From: an uncultured Prochlorococcus sp.
GTDB taxonomy: Bacteria > Cyanobacteriota > Cyanobacteriia > PCC-6307 > Cyanobiaceae
DNA length: 64,000 nt
NCBI GenBank assembly: GCA_902612005.1
Contig: CACMCA010000002.1
Span: forward strand, 62,001-126,000
Reading direction: 5' to 3'
In this document: piece by piece, positions 1 to 10,867 of the stretch
How positions within the stretch are numbered: the first letter of the stretch is position 1
Layout: every line of letters starts with the position of its first letter
Program-made: the position numbers and the translations under genes
The notes under the pieces: generated by a model
What the model was told of the DNA's origin: nothing
Databases searched by the model: none
The model's input: the letters and a program-made list of their open reading frames with translations, nothing else

Positions 1-2
1 AT

Positions 3-41
3 CCTGTTAAAGGACATTTTGGTGATCCAGAAATCAAATAA
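3..41 (+). CDS. C-terminal end of an upstream gene (…PVKGHFGDPEIK*), product not identifiable
   Basis: Open frame 3 from the window edge to TAA at 39-41; too short to assign. Confidence 0.4.
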   Translation, partial: PVKGHFGDPEIK

Positions 42-115
42 GTTTTTTCCAATAAGGTAAATGATTATATTAAAGGTATAGTTGTAATGGATACTACTTT
101 CTTTGGAGAGAAGAA

Positions 116-1489
116 TTGATTCTTCCTACAATAGCAATTATCGGAAGACCTAACGTTGGTAAATCCACCTTAGTTAATCGTCTTTGTCAAAGTAATGATG
201 CAATAGTATTTGACAAACCTGGTGTTACAAGAGACAGAACTTATCAAAATGCTTCATGGGGAGGTAAGGACTTTCAAATAGTTGATACTGGAGGTTTAGT
301 TTTTGATGATGATAGTGAATTTCTACCAGAGATAAGAACACAAGTTTTCTTGGCTTTAGAAGAGGCTTCACTCGCTTTACTGGTGGTAGATGGAAATCAA
401 GGTGTTACTGATGGTGATTTATCAATAGCGAAATGGTTAAGAAACTCAAGCTGTAAAACAATTGTTGCTGTTAATAAATGCGAATCCACTACTTATGGAA
501 TTTCTTTAGCTTCAGAGTTCTGGAAATTAGGCTTGGGCGAGCCTTATCCTGTTTCGGCTATTCATGGTTCAGGGACTGGAGATCTTTTAGATCTCGTTAT
601 TGGCGAACTTCCTGAAAATAAAATCCAGGATGACGAAAAAAAAATAATGATGTCAATTATTGGTAGGCCAAATGTTGGTAAATCTAGTTTGTTAAATTCA
701 ATCTCCGGAGAAAAAAGAGCAATAGTTAGTGATATAAGTGGTACGACAACTGATTCAATAGATACACTTATTAAAAAAGGTGATAATCATTGGAAGATTA
801 TTGATACTGCAGGGATTAGAAGAAAGAAAAATGTTAAATATGGTACTGAATTCTTTGGTATTAATAGGGCTTTTAAATCAATAGATAGAAGTGATGTTTG
901 TGTATTGGTTATAGATGCTATAGATGGAGTAACTGATCAAGACCAAAAGCTGGCTGGGCGAATAGAGGAACAAGGCAGAGCTTGTATAATTGTTGTTAAT
1001 AAATGGGATCTTGTAGAAAAAAATAGCTCAACAATTTATCAAGTAGAGAAAGAACTTAGATCTAAACTTTATTTTTTAAACTGGTCAAAAATGATTTTTA
1101 TATCTGCCCTAACGGGTCAAAGAGTTGATAATATTTTTGAGCATGCTCTTAATGCTGTAAATCAACATAGAAGAAGAGTAACAACATCTGTAGTTAATGA
1201 AGTACTTAAAGAATCAATCAGTTGGAAAAGTCCTCCAACGAAGAGAAGTGGCAAGCAAGGTAGGCTTTATTATGGGACTCAAGTAAAGAACAAACCTCCC
1301 ACTTTTACACTTTTTGTAAATGACCCTAAATTATTCGGGATAACCTATAGAAGATATATTGAAAAACAAATTAGAGTAAATTTAGGCTTTGAAGGCACAC
1401 CTGTTATTTTACTTTGGAGAGGAAAACAGCAAAGAGCTTTAAATAAAGAAGTCGAAAGAGAAAATATTGAGTTAATTCAAAAAGATTAA
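116..1489 (+). CDS. der: Ribosome-associated GTPase Der (EngA), TTG start
   Basis: Two tandem GTPase domains ([14 protein letters not shown] and [14 protein letters not shown]), DTGG/DTAG and NKWD motifs, KH-like C-terminus. Confidence 0.97.
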   Translation: MILPTIAIIGRPNVGKSTLVNRLCQSNDAIVFDKPGVTRDRTYQNASWGGKDFQIVDTGGLVFDDDSEFLPEIRTQVFLALEEASLALLVVDGNQGVTDGDLSIAKWLRNSSCKTIVAVNKCESTTYGISLASEFWKLGLGEPYPVSAIHGSGTGDLLDLVIGELPENKIQDDEKKIMMSIIGRPNVGKSSLLNSISGEKRAIVSDISGTTTDSIDTLIKKGDNHWKIIDTAGIRRKKNVKYGTEFFGINRAFKSIDRSDVCVLVIDAIDGVTDQDQKLAGRIEEQGRACIIVVNKWDLVEKNSSTIYQVEKELRSKLYFLNWSKMIFISALTGQRVDNIFEHALNAVNQHRRRVTTSVVNEVLKESISWKSPPTKRSGKQGRLYYGTQVKNKPPTFTLFVNDPKLFGITYRRYIEKQIRVNLGFEGTPVILLWRGKQQRALNKEVERENIELIQKD

Positions 1490-2403
1490 TGAATTTGCTA
1501 ACTAAATTTTCTGTTGGTCAATACGTTCATGGTAATAGAAGTTGGCTAAGAATTATAGATAGTAGATTAAAAATAATTATCGTAATGATATTTTTAATTA
1601 CTCCAATTTGGGCAGGTCCAATATGGAGATTGAGTTTAGTTGGTTTTTTACTATTAATTACTTTTCTAAGTTTATTGCCATCTAGAGTATGGTGGCGATC
1701 ATTATTTTTTCTTTCTTGTTTATCACTATTAATTGGATTTATATCAATACTTGCCTCGTCTGATATTCAATCTCTTGATGGCTACTTAAGAAATCCCAAT
1801 GAGTTGCAAGTGGTACTGGAAAGTCAAAAAGAATGGAATATTTTGCAAATTCCTTCGATGAAGATATGGTTTATTAATTTTGGTCCCTACAACTTATCAA
1901 AAAAAGCCTTTGAACTAGGAATAAAAACCTCTACTTTGATATTTACCGTTATTCATAGTGTGAATTTGATGCTTTTAACCACATTGCAGGAAGATATTGT
2001 ATGGGGATTAAGTTGGTTTATGTATCCATTAAGAAAGATTGGATTGCCAATTAGTAAGTGGCTTTTTCAGTTATTAATTGCATTACGTTTTATTCCTTTA
2101 GTGCAGGAAGAATTTCAAAATATCATTAAATCAGTGTCTGTTAGATCAATAAATTTTCGAAATTTAGGATTAAAGAAATCTTTTAATGTTTTGTTGATCT
2201 TAGTGGAAAGGTTATTTCAAAATATATTTCTGAGAATTGATCATGGAGCTGAATCACTACTCTCAAAAAAAAATATTATTATTAAAACCAATAGATTTAG
2301 AACTCTTTATCCCTCAAAATCTCTCAATGTAATTGTTAATACATTATCGATTTGTTTTATTTGCATAGCAATTTTTCTTAGAAAACTGTATGGTGCATTA
2401 TAA
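1489..2403 (+). CDS. Energy-coupling factor transporter transmembrane (CbiQ/EcfT-like) protein
   Basis: Polytopic protein of the CbiQ family (VSVRSINFRNLGLKKSFNVLLILVERLF); overlaps the der stop by one base. Confidence 0.8.
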   Translation: MNLLTKFSVGQYVHGNRSWLRIIDSRLKIIIVMIFLITPIWAGPIWRLSLVGFLLLITFLSLLPSRVWWRSLFFLSCLSLLIGFISILASSDIQSLDGYLRNPNELQVVLESQKEWNILQIPSMKIWFINFGPYNLSKKAFELGIKTSTLIFTVIHSVNLMLLTTLQEDIVWGLSWFMYPLRKIGLPISKWLFQLLIALRFIPLVQEEFQNIIKSVSVRSINFRNLGLKKSFNVLLILVERLFQNIFLRIDHGAESLLSKKNIIIKTNRFRTLYPSKSLNVIVNTLSICFICIAIFLRKLYGAL

Positions 2404-2421
2404 ATAACACAATATTTAGGT

Positions 2422-2688
2422 TTGAGTTCTGAGCGTTATTTAAACCATCCAACATTCGGTATGTTGTACCAAGTTTCTCCTGGAAATGATGGGAGAGATA
2501 TTTATGCGACTTTATACGCTCAAAAAATGTTTTTTCTTGTAGAAGTTAGACAGAGAGAAGTTTTTTTTGAAGTTATACCTTACTTAGATGCTCGTAATCA
2601 GGCGGAATTAAACCTTCAAAAAGCTAGAAGAAAAGGATCTGAAGAACTATCTAAATGGGAGAATTTATTTAAGCAAACTTTCTTATAA
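2422..2688 (+). CDS. pipX: PII-interacting protein X (NtcA co-activator)
   Basis: SERYLNHPTFGMLYQV…ARNQAELNLQKARRKG matches PipX; followed directly by pipY. Confidence 0.92.
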   Translation: MSSERYLNHPTFGMLYQVSPGNDGRDIYATLYAQKMFFLVEVRQREVFFEVIPYLDARNQAELNLQKARRKGSEELSKWENLFKQTFL

Positions 2689-2691
2689 AAG

Positions 2692-3327
2692 GTGAACTCT
2701 GCTAATTATTTAGAAATAAAAAATAAAATACCTTCAAATGTAAATATTCTTGCGGTAAGTAAAGGATTTAAAAGTCAAGAAATCAAGACTATTCAAAATA
2801 TAGGTCAGAACGATTTTGGTGAAAGTAAGGTTCAAGAGGCGTTTGAAAAACAACTAGCCTTAAAAGATCTTAAACAAATAAATTGGCACTTTATTGGAAG
2901 AATACAGAGTAATAAAATAAGAAAAATAGTTCAAAATTTTAAATACATTCATTCAGTAGATTCATTTGAAAAGTTGCAAAAGATTTCTAATATTTCACGT
3001 GAAGAGAAGAAAAATCCATTAATAATGTTGCAGGTTAAGTTGAGTGATGATCCTACTAAAGGAGGCTTTAATCCTGAATTTTTATTATTGAAATGGAGAG
3101 AAATTCAAGAGTTGAAAAATATTTCATTAACCGGTTTGATGACTATCAATCCTAAAGGACTTAGCTCTAAAGAAAATTCAGGATTGTTCAAAAAATGTCG
3201 AGATCTCGCTGATTCACTGCAACTACCAGATTGTTCCATGGGGATGTCAAGTGATTGGGAGGAAGCCATTGACGCTGGATCAACTTGGTTAAGATTAGGA
3301 TCATTGATTTTTGGAGGTAGATCCTAA
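2692..3327 (+). CDS. pipY: YggS/PipY family PLP homeostasis protein
   Basis: LAVSKGF…FGESKVQEAFEK…WHFIGRIQSNKIRKI…LSMGMSSDWEEAI-type motifs (here CSMGMSSDWEEAIDAG) of the YggS family. Confidence 0.93.
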   Translation: MNSANYLEIKNKIPSNVNILAVSKGFKSQEIKTIQNIGQNDFGESKVQEAFEKQLALKDLKQINWHFIGRIQSNKIRKIVQNFKYIHSVDSFEKLQKISNISREEKKNPLIMLQVKLSDDPTKGGFNPEFLLLKWREIQELKNISLTGLMTINPKGLSSKENSGLFKKCRDLADSLQLPDCSMGMSSDWEEAIDAGSTWLRLGSLIFGGRS

Positions 3328-3404
3328 TAAGTTTTTTTTTATAAAAATATTCTCTATAAACTTGCAGTTAAGTTCAACTAACGTTATTTAAGTATAGGTA
3401 GTTT

Positions 3405-3450
3405 ATTCATTTAAAAAAATGAATCTATTGCTTAAGGTTCTTAGACCTTA
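3405..3450 (+). other. Two tandem inverted repeats in the sepF leader
   Basis: ATTCATTT-AAAA-AAATGAAT (3405-3424) and TAAGGT-TCTTAG-ACCTTA (3433-3450). Confidence 0.5.
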
Positions 3451-3477
3451 GTAATCAATTTCAAGAGGATTTAAAAG

Positions 3478-4053
3478 GTGTCACTTATTTCTAGATTAAA
3501 AGCAGTTGTTGCAGGGGATGAGTATCTCGATGATGATTTTGATGAGTTGGATTATGCGTCAGAGGAGGAATTAAATGATATTAATAATTTCAAACAAAAT
3601 CCAAGGAATGCAAATGCTCTTGCAAATTCAAATCCATTTGATTTTATGAGTAATAACAGATCATCTAAAGTGGTTGGCATGCCCGGTATCTCAAATTCAT
3701 CTTCAGAAGTAAGCTTAATGGAACCAAGAAGTTTTGATGAGATGCCTCAAGCCATACAAGCATTAAGAGAGAGAAAAACTGTAATTCTCAATTTAACCAT
3801 GATGGATCCTGATCAAGCTCAAAGAGCTGTTGATTTTATTGCTGGGGGAACATATGCAATTGATGGGCATCAAGAGAGAGTCGGTGAAAGTATTTTTCTT
3901 TTTGCGCCAAGTTGCGTAAATGTAACTAGCTCTTCCCCAGAAGATGCTTCTCCTTCTTCTGTGCCTTCAGAAAACCAACCACAATATAGTTTGGCCAAAA
4001 ATACTACTCCTGAACCAGCATGGGGTAATTCTAAATTAAGAGCTTTTTCATGA
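3478..4053 (+). CDS. sepF: Cell division protein SepF (Cdv2), GTG start
   Basis: [64 protein letters not shown] is diagnostic of SepF. Confidence 0.96.
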   Translation: MSLISRLKAVVAGDEYLDDDFDELDYASEEELNDINNFKQNPRNANALANSNPFDFMSNNRSSKVVGMPGISNSSSEVSLMEPRSFDEMPQAIQALRERKTVILNLTMMDPDQAQRAVDFIAGGTYAIDGHQERVGESIFLFAPSCVNVTSSSPEDASPSSVPSENQPQYSLAKNTTPEPAWGNSKLRAFS

Positions 4054-4060
4054 TTAATCT

Positions 4061-4873
4061 GTGACTGATAAAATTGCGATTATTGGTTTTGGAAATATTG
4101 CAAACGCTATAATAACACCTCTTTTAGATAACAAATTAATTCAGCCAGAGAAAGTTTTTTGTGTTGTAAATTCAGAAAAAAGTTTAGAAAATATAAAAAA
4201 AAATTACAAATATAATATCAATGTTTATAGATCAGGTTCTAAAGAGTCAAAAGTAATTTGGGATTGCCAATATAAACTTCTCTCGATAAAACCTCAACAA
4301 TTTAATGAAATAACTGAAGCCCATCACATAAAAAATAAGGACAATTTAATAGTTTCAATTCTTGCGGGAGTTTCAATAAATAGACTTACTCAAAAGTTTC
4401 CTAATCATAAATGTGTAAGGGTGGTTACAAATATTCCTATAACTATTGGAAAAGGTTTAACAGGGATTTCTTGGGGAGAAGAAATGACAGAAGATCAGAA
4501 ACAATTTACAAAAAAATTATTTGAAAATACTAGTAAAATTTATGAATTTACTGAAGATTACCTTGATATATTTTTAGCTTTAACTTCATCAGGTCCTGCA
4601 ATTGTTGCTTTAATTATAGAAGCATTAAGTGATGGAGGATTAAGCGGGGGATTACCAAAAATAATTTCAGAGGAACTTGTAATGGAAATGATACTAGGGA
4701 CTATTTGTCTAATAAAGGAAAATAAACTTACTACTTCTGAGCTTAAAAATTTAGTAACCTCTCCAGGCGGAACAACTATTTCTGCTTTAAGGGTTTTAGA
4801 AAAAAAGAGTGTAAGGTCAGCATTAATGGAATCAATAGTTTCAGCTAGTAATCGAAGTAAAGAGTTTCGTTAG
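4061..4873 (+). CDS. proC: Pyrroline-5-carboxylate reductase
   Basis: IGFGNIANAII N-terminus and LVTSPGGTTISALRVLE C-terminal motif. Confidence 0.95.
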   Translation: MTDKIAIIGFGNIANAIITPLLDNKLIQPEKVFCVVNSEKSLENIKKNYKYNINVYRSGSKESKVIWDCQYKLLSIKPQQFNEITEAHHIKNKDNLIVSILAGVSINRLTQKFPNHKCVRVVTNIPITIGKGLTGISWGEEMTEDQKQFTKKLFENTSKIYEFTEDYLDIFLALTSSGPAIVALIIEALSDGGLSGGLPKIISEELVMEMILGTICLIKENKLTTSELKNLVTSPGGTTISALRVLEKKSVRSALMESIVSASNRSKEFR

Positions 4874-4878
4874 GTTTT

Positions 4879-6036
4879 TCAATTATCTTTTAAGTTCATA
4901 TAAACTTTTTCAAGTGAATTTATATTTTTAGCAATTGTGTATCTCTCAAGTATACGTTCTCTAGCTTTTTTTCCAAGATCTTTCGTAAATGAAGGGTGTT
5001 CTAGAAGAATTGGGATTATAGTTTTTAATTGTGCAGCCACATTATCAGTCGAAATTACTATTCCTGCTCCGTTATCTAAAACTTCGCCATCAGCTCCGGC
5101 ATCTGTAGCTACACAAGCAGTACCAGCAGACATTGCCTCTAAGAGTGATAATGATAAACCTTCTACTAAGCTTGGTGAGAAAAATACTTCTGCTATTTGC
5201 ATTATTGCTATCCTAGTTTCTAAATCTAATTCGGCACCCCACCAAATTAATTTCTCATTACCAAGGTTAGAAAAACTATTTTCAAGTGTTGGCTTCATTG
5301 GTCCATCCCCGACAATAACTAATTTGCAATTTTGAGTTTTTGTTTGGCGCCAAGAACGTAAAAGTGCCTCGATATTTTTTTCATTTGCAATCCTTCCCAT
5401 ATATAAAAAGATTCTTTCATTTCCAAGTTTGTTTTTTACCTGATCATATTTTTTACTTTTTTCGCAAAAAGGTTTCCAAATATTTTCATCAACGCCGTTT
5501 GGAATAATTATTTGTTTTTCTTTAGGTACTCCTAATTTCTCAAGAACATTTTTTTGAGGTTCAGAAAAAATAATTATTTTATCGAACTTTGCTAGAGAGG
5601 GAGCATAAAGTTGATATGTTAATTGTTGAGTGCTCGCAGTTAGATTTCTATTTTTTGCATCAAATGGTGGATGAAATGTTCCAATAAGAGGAACATTGAT
5701 TTCATTACAGAGTTCTGGAAGTCTAAAGTCTAAAGGAGATAGAGTTAGGCTTGCATGTACTATGTCAGGTTTTAATCTTTCTAAGGAGAGCCTTAGTTCT
5801 TTTTCTGCCCTGGGCGAGGGTATTGTATAAACTTGAGATTTAATTAAATATGGGAGACTTACATCAGGATCATTTGCAAGAAATAATGGGTTTGATGAAT
5901 TTGAACTAGAGGGGTTGTCGAAATGAATAAAACTAATTTTATGCCCTCTGGCCTTTAATTCCTTAGTAGTTGAATTACCGTAAGTTACATTTCCACAAAA
6001 AGGGGATTTTTTCCCTAACCAGGCAATATGAACCAC
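4879..6036 (-). CDS. GT4-family glycosyltransferase
   Basis: GRIANEKNIEALLRSW, EVFFSPSLVEGLSLSLLEAMSAGTACVATDAGADGEVL. Confidence 0.88.
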   Translation of the reverse strand: MVHIAWLGKKSPFCGNVTYGNSTTKELKARGHKISFIHFDNPSSSNSSNPLFLANDPDVSLPYLIKSQVYTIPSPRAEKELRLSLERLKPDIVHASLTLSPLDFRLPELCNEINVPLIGTFHPPFDAKNRNLTASTQQLTYQLYAPSLAKFDKIIIFSEPQKNVLEKLGVPKEKQIIIPNGVDENIWKPFCEKSKKYDQVKNKLGNERIFLYMGRIANEKNIEALLRSWRQTKTQNCKLVIVGDGPMKPTLENSFSNLGNEKLIWWGAELDLETRIAIMQIAEVFFSPSLVEGLSLSLLEAMSAGTACVATDAGADGEVLDNGAGIVISTDNVAAQLKTIIPILLEHPSFTKDLGKKARERILERYTIAKNINSLEKVYMNLKDN

Positions 6037-6121
6037 ATTGATTGAATTAACTATTTATTAAGTTAACAGCCAAAGGTCCCATGATCATATTTTTTAAATT
6101 TTTTTATGCTTCATGAAGATG

Positions 6122-6907
6122 CTAGCTATATATTTCTCTCAACATTTTTAGTGAAGATAGATCCTTCTCTAATTGAGTAGAGATCCATGTCTCAATGATG
6201 AATAATATTTTAAGCCAGACTTTTTTTGGACCCAACAACTCTCCATTAGATTTTATTGGTAATTCAGGGAAAAGAAGTCTCTGTAATAGAGCAACTTCAG
6301 ATGCATTTATTTTTAGATTACTTTGAGGATCTTCTATGGATGAGAACCCTTCACTTGGCAAATAATAACAACTCCATTCCCAATTTCCTAATGGTGGAAT
6401 AATAGGTTCACCAGTTTTACAACAATGATGAATTGGTAAATTAATACCCCCGATGGCTAATAGATGGATTAAAGATTGAATACTCATTGAAAGCATTTTA
6501 ATATCTTCTTCTTGAGACTCTTTATATAGATAAATCCTATCAAGATGTGCAAGAACGCAAGATAAATAGTCTTGTTGTTTGTCATTATTACCTACTAATA
6601 AAAATGTTAATTCAGTTATTGCTTGTGCGGCTGCAAGACATTCAATATTTTTTCCTAGACCAGAATAGCTTTTTAATATTTTAATTTGACGTACAGATTT
6701 AAGATTTCTTTTCCCAAAAATCTGCAGACTTAAATATGTTAAAGGTGTAGCGGCAGCAAGACTACTTTTAGGACGCCTAGCACCAGGTACCGCTAATCTA
6801 ACAATTCCTTGCTCATCGGTGAGGATAGTTATTAATCTATCATTCTCGCCTAATGGAGAAGCTTTAATACAGAGACCTTTTAGTCTGCACTCACCTGAAC
6901 CAGACAT
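6122..6907 (-). CDS. recO: DNA repair protein RecO
   Basis: GLCIKASPLGENDRLITILTDEQGIVRLAVPGARRPKSSLAAATPLTYL matches the RecO N-terminus. Confidence 0.93.
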   Translation of the reverse strand: MSGSGECRLKGLCIKASPLGENDRLITILTDEQGIVRLAVPGARRPKSSLAAATPLTYLSLQIFGKRNLKSVRQIKILKSYSGLGKNIECLAAAQAITELTFLLVGNNDKQQDYLSCVLAHLDRIYLYKESQEEDIKMLSMSIQSLIHLLAIGGINLPIHHCCKTGEPIIPPLGNWEWSCYYLPSEGFSSIEDPQSNLKINASEVALLQRLLFPELPIKSNGELLGPKKVWLKILFIIETWISTQLEKDLSSLKMLREIYS

Positions 6908-7567
6908 TTAAATAACTTTTACTTCTTCAAAAATTTCACAAAAATTGGAAGTTCCCACACAACTAATTCCATTATCAAACAAATCAATTACTTGCTTCAG
7001 TTTTTTTATGCCACCTACAACTTTGATTTGATTTTCTGAGCCTGTTATTTTAAGTATGTCGGGAACATCATAAGATGTAATAGGAGACCCAAACCCGTCT
7101 CCGAATTGAAAATTTTTTATTCCTAATTCCAAAGATATTTCTATCGCATTAATAAAAACTTCTTCTTTTAGTTTTGATTTATTTATGATTATTGAAACTG
7201 GTAATCCAGATAATTTAACTTGCTCAATTTCAGCAGCGAAAGTTTCTAATTTTCTTTTGGATAAATTGATAAAGTTTGGGGTATATTCAATTCCTTGTGC
7301 ACCCTTATCTTTTGCAAAACAAACTAATTCTTCAATAAATGAAACTGGTAAATCTGCTAAAGGGTAAGAAATAAGTGCGTTTATATCCGCACTGTAATTA
7401 CCCAAACAGTTTTTAAGATCAGTTAAATAATTTAGTGAAGTAGAAATATTTTTGATATTGTATTTTCTTATTAAATCGCAATTCACACAAAAATCTTCCC
7501 AGGATAGATATGGGTTAATAATAATCGCATGAATTTTCTCGTTTAATTCATAATCAATATTGGGCAT
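6908..7567 (-). CDS. deoC: Deoxyribose-phosphate aldolase
   Basis: ISYPLADLP, aldolase barrel with IKVVGGIKKLKQVIDL; next to recO. Confidence 0.8.
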   Translation of the reverse strand: MPNIDYELNEKIHAIIINPYLSWEDFCVNCDLIRKYNIKNISTSLNYLTDLKNCLGNYSADINALISYPLADLPVSFIEELVCFAKDKGAQGIEYTPNFINLSKRKLETFAAEIEQVKLSGLPVSIIINKSKLKEEVFINAIEISLELGIKNFQFGDGFGSPITSYDVPDILKITGSENQIKVVGGIKKLKQVIDLFDNGISCVGTSNFCEIFEEVKVI

Positions 7568-7574
7568 TTAAAAC

Positions 7575-8159
7575 TTATTTAGATTGAATCAGTCCATAAC
7601 CTCCATGATTCCTTTTGTATAAAACTTGAAGTTCATTATTTTTCTTGTTTCGAAAAACATAAAAATCATGATCAATTAGATCTAATTGTTTTCTTGCTTC
7701 TTCTGATGTAATTGGAGTCATTTCAAAGTATTTATTTTTTATAGATGGTTCAGGCAGACTTGCTTCCATTCCTTCTTTAAGTAAAGCTTTATCTAAAAAA
7801 CTTGATTCCATACTTTCAATTGGTAAAGAATCTTTATTTTTAAATTGTTTATTATGAATTGTTTTATTGTTTCTTTCTTTATATTTACGTAATTTTCTAC
7901 AAAGTTTATTTGAAACTAAATCAATGCTTGAGTATAGATTTTCAGTTTTTTCTTCAGCTCTAATTACGGTACCATTTGCAAAAATAGTAACTTCTGCAGT
8001 TTGGAACGAGACTCTTGGGTTCTTTTCAATTGAAAGGTGTATGTCAGCTTCTTTAACGATATCCTTATAGTGATGCGTTGCTTTTTCTATCTTTGCCTCA
8101 GTATATTCTTTTAATGCTCCAGTGAGCTCAAGATTCTTTCCATGGATTAAAATTTTCAT
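7575..8159 (-). CDS. hpf: Long-form ribosome hibernation promoting factor (LrtA/HPF)
   Basis: MKILIHGKNLELTGALKEYTEAKIEKATHHY N-domain plus C-terminal TSEEARKQLDLIDHDFYVFRNKKNNELQVLYKRNHGGYGLI domain. Confidence 0.95.
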   Translation of the reverse strand: MKILIHGKNLELTGALKEYTEAKIEKATHHYKDIVKEADIHLSIEKNPRVSFQTAEVTIFANGTVIRAEEKTENLYSSIDLVSNKLCRKLRKYKERNNKTIHNKQFKNKDSLPIESMESSFLDKALLKEGMEASLPEPSIKNKYFEMTPITSEEARKQLDLIDHDFYVFRNKKNNELQVLYKRNHGGYGLIQSK

Positions 8160-8203
8160 AACAAATCTAAAAATATTTACTTACTTTCTAAATCTACTTA
8201 AAT

Positions 8204-8854
8204 ATGGAAAATAGAACAGCAATAATTAAACAACCTGATAATATTTCTTCTTTTAATGATGTTTATAAATTACAAAAAGAATATCAAGAGGCATTGATTT
8301 TAGATAATTCTAACCCTGACTTTATTTGGATAGGGGAGCATGAACTCTGTTATACGTTAGGTAGAGGATCTAATTACGATAATTTACTATTTTCTTTGGA
8401 TGATGATAAATATGATGTTTTTAAGATTAATAGAGGTGGTGAGGTTACTTGTCATATGCCTGGACAATTAGTAACTTACTTGGTTTTAGATTTGAAAAAT
8501 TTTAATAAAGATTTAAATTGGTATTTAAGAAAAATTGAAGAAATTATTATAAAAATTCTTGGAACTTTTAATATAAATTGTCATTCAAGAGATGGTTTCA
8601 CTGGTGTTTGGATAGGAAATAAGAAAATTGCTTCAATTGGAATTGGTTGTAAAAGATGGATTACAATAAATGGATTTTCAATCAATTTTGACTGCGAATT
8701 AGAAAACTTTAATAAAATTGTTCCTTGCGGGATCGAAAATTGTCTTATGGCAAATATGATTGATTACAACAAAAATTTAAATATTCAAGAAGTCAAGAGA
8801 ATTGTTAAAAAAATCATTCAGGAAGAATTTAATTTTGATTTTGTATCAAAATAG
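8204..8854 (+). CDS. lipB: Octanoyltransferase LipB
   Basis: [68 protein letters not shown]. Confidence 0.95.
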   Translation: MENRTAIIKQPDNISSFNDVYKLQKEYQEALILDNSNPDFIWIGEHELCYTLGRGSNYDNLLFSLDDDKYDVFKINRGGEVTCHMPGQLVTYLVLDLKNFNKDLNWYLRKIEEIIIKILGTFNINCHSRDGFTGVWIGNKKIASIGIGCKRWITINGFSINFDCELENFNKIVPCGIENCLMANMIDYNKNLNIQEVKRIVKKIIQEEFNFDFVSK

Positions 8855-8885
8855 AAATTAATTAAAATGTCAAAATCAATTTAAT

Positions 8886-10829
8886 ATGGGTGATTTAGCA
8901 TACTGGCCTTCAGCCAAACCTCTTTCTAAAAAAGATAAATTTGCTAAAAATAGAGATTTTATTAAGAACCTTAATCATATAGATCAAATTTGGGAAAAAT
9001 TAAAAATCAAATGTGGTGATAATTTAGCTGTTTGCGATTTAAGAGGGAAATACAAGGAAAAATTTTCTTATTCTGAGGTAGCCGATTTAATAACAAAAGT
9101 TTCTTTTTCTTTTAAAAATTATGGTTTAGTGAAGGGGGATGTAGTTACTGTAATATCTGAAAATTCTCCAAGATGGCTATTAGTTGATCAAGGCTTAATG
9201 CGTTTAGGAGCTATAAATGCAGTGAGAGGTATTAATTCTCCCTCAGTAGAATTAGATTATATTATTGAGCACTCTAATTCAGTAGGTCTAATAGTTCAAT
9301 CTAAGGAGATTTGGTTAAAGTTAAACAACAAAGAAGAATTAAAAAAAAGACTGAAATTTATTATTAATTTAGAAGATGAACAATTTGAAAGTTTAATAAG
9401 TTGGAGTAAATTTATAAGTTCAGTAGAAAAAGAAAATTCACAAAATAATAATTTTGAGAGATTTAATCCAGAAATTGATGACGTCGCTACTATTCTTTAC
9501 ACTTCTGGGACAACAGGGAAACCTAAAGGTGTCCCCTTGACTCATGCAAATTTTTTACATCAAATAATCAATTTAGCCTATATCGCTGATCCAGAACCTG
9601 GGGCCTCTGTATTAAGCGTGTTGCCTATCTGGCATTCTTATGAGAGGAGTGCTGAATACTTCTTTTTTTCATGTGGTTGTTCTCAATACTATACAATTCC
9701 AAAATTTCTGAAAGATGATATTACACAAATAAAACCTGTTGTCATGGCTACTGTACCAAGACTATGGGAGGCAATCCATGATGGTTTTTTTCAGGCGTTG
9801 AAAAAAATGCCTTCCAAAAAGCAAAAACTTATTAAGCTTTTGATAAGTAATAGTTCAGTTTTCAAAAGAAGTCTAAGAAAGATAAGAAATTTAGATATTA
9901 ATCAAATAACTTTTAAATCAAAAATCCCCTTACTGGGTTCTGTTATTGGTCGATATCCTTTACATAAATTGTCTACTATTTTTTTATGGCCGAATATTCT
10001 CAGACAACTATGCGGAGAAAAACTGAAATTTCCTATTAACGGCGGAGGGGCATTGCCAGAACATGTGGATCTTTTTTTTGAATCTTTAGGTGTAGATATT
10101 TTGGTGGGATATGGACTCACAGAAACTAGTCCAGTATTAACTTGTAGAAGAAGAGAATTAAATGTTAGAGGATCATCTGGGCAGCCTCTTACATTTACTG
10201 AAATCAAAATAGTGAATGATGATAAAAAAAAGATTCTGAAGTTCAGAGAAGTCGGGAAAATTCTTGTTAGGGGGCCGCAAGTAATGAAAGGTTATCTTAA
10301 TAATGAAGTAGCTACAAATGATGTTTTATCCAAGGATGGTTGGTTTGATACTGGTGATTTAGGTTTTCTAATACCAAATGGTTCTCTCTTTATAACAGGA
10401 AGAGCCAAGGATACAATAGTGCTATCAAGTGGTGAAAATATAGAACCGAATCCGCTAGAGACTGAAATTCTTAGTTCTGAATTTATTAATCAGATTCAAT
10501 TAGTTGGACAAGATAAGAAATGTTTAACAGCCCTTGTAGTTCCTAATGTCGAATTGGTTAAAAGCAAGTTTTTGGAAGAAGACCTTTCAAAATTAAACCT
10601 GAACAAGAAAATTGGTACATTTTTCAAATCACAAATTAATAATTTGCTTAAAAGTCGATTAGGAGCAAGATCAGAAGAACAAATATTAGATTGTTATTTT
10701 GTTGATGCCTTTACTCTAGAAAATGGGTTATTAACACAAACTCTTAAACAAAAAAGAAAAGAAATAGAAAAAAAGTATTCATTACAAATAGAAAATATGT
10801 ATGAAAACAAATTTAGTAAGAAAATTTGA
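8886..10829 (+). CDS. AMP-dependent long-chain acyl-CoA / acyl-ACP synthetase
   Basis: ATILYTSGTTGKPKGVPLTH, GYGLTETSPVLTCRR, DGWFDTGDLGFL adenylate-forming motifs. Confidence 0.93.
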   Translation: MGDLAYWPSAKPLSKKDKFAKNRDFIKNLNHIDQIWEKLKIKCGDNLAVCDLRGKYKEKFSYSEVADLITKVSFSFKNYGLVKGDVVTVISENSPRWLLVDQGLMRLGAINAVRGINSPSVELDYIIEHSNSVGLIVQSKEIWLKLNNKEELKKRLKFIINLEDEQFESLISWSKFISSVEKENSQNNNFERFNPEIDDVATILYTSGTTGKPKGVPLTHANFLHQIINLAYIADPEPGASVLSVLPIWHSYERSAEYFFFSCGCSQYYTIPKFLKDDITQIKPVVMATVPRLWEAIHDGFFQALKKMPSKKQKLIKLLISNSSVFKRSLRKIRNLDINQITFKSKIPLLGSVIGRYPLHKLSTIFLWPNILRQLCGEKLKFPINGGGALPEHVDLFFESLGVDILVGYGLTETSPVLTCRRRELNVRGSSGQPLTFTEIKIVNDDKKKILKFREVGKILVRGPQVMKGYLNNEVATNDVLSKDGWFDTGDLGFLIPNGSLFITGRAKDTIVLSSGENIEPNPLETEILSSEFINQIQLVGQDKKCLTALVVPNVELVKSKFLEEDLSKLNLNKKIGTFFKSQINNLLKSRLGARSEEQILDCYFVDAFTLENGLLTQTLKQKRKEIEKKYSLQIENMYENKFSKKI

Positions 10830-10867
10830 TTTGTTCTATCTATATTGAAAAGGTAATTTAATTTTTT

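Noticed and set aside
4937-5335. 132-aa plus-strand ORF opposite the glycosyltransferase
   Set aside because: Antisense shadow ORF of a clear coding gene; composition is not protein-like.
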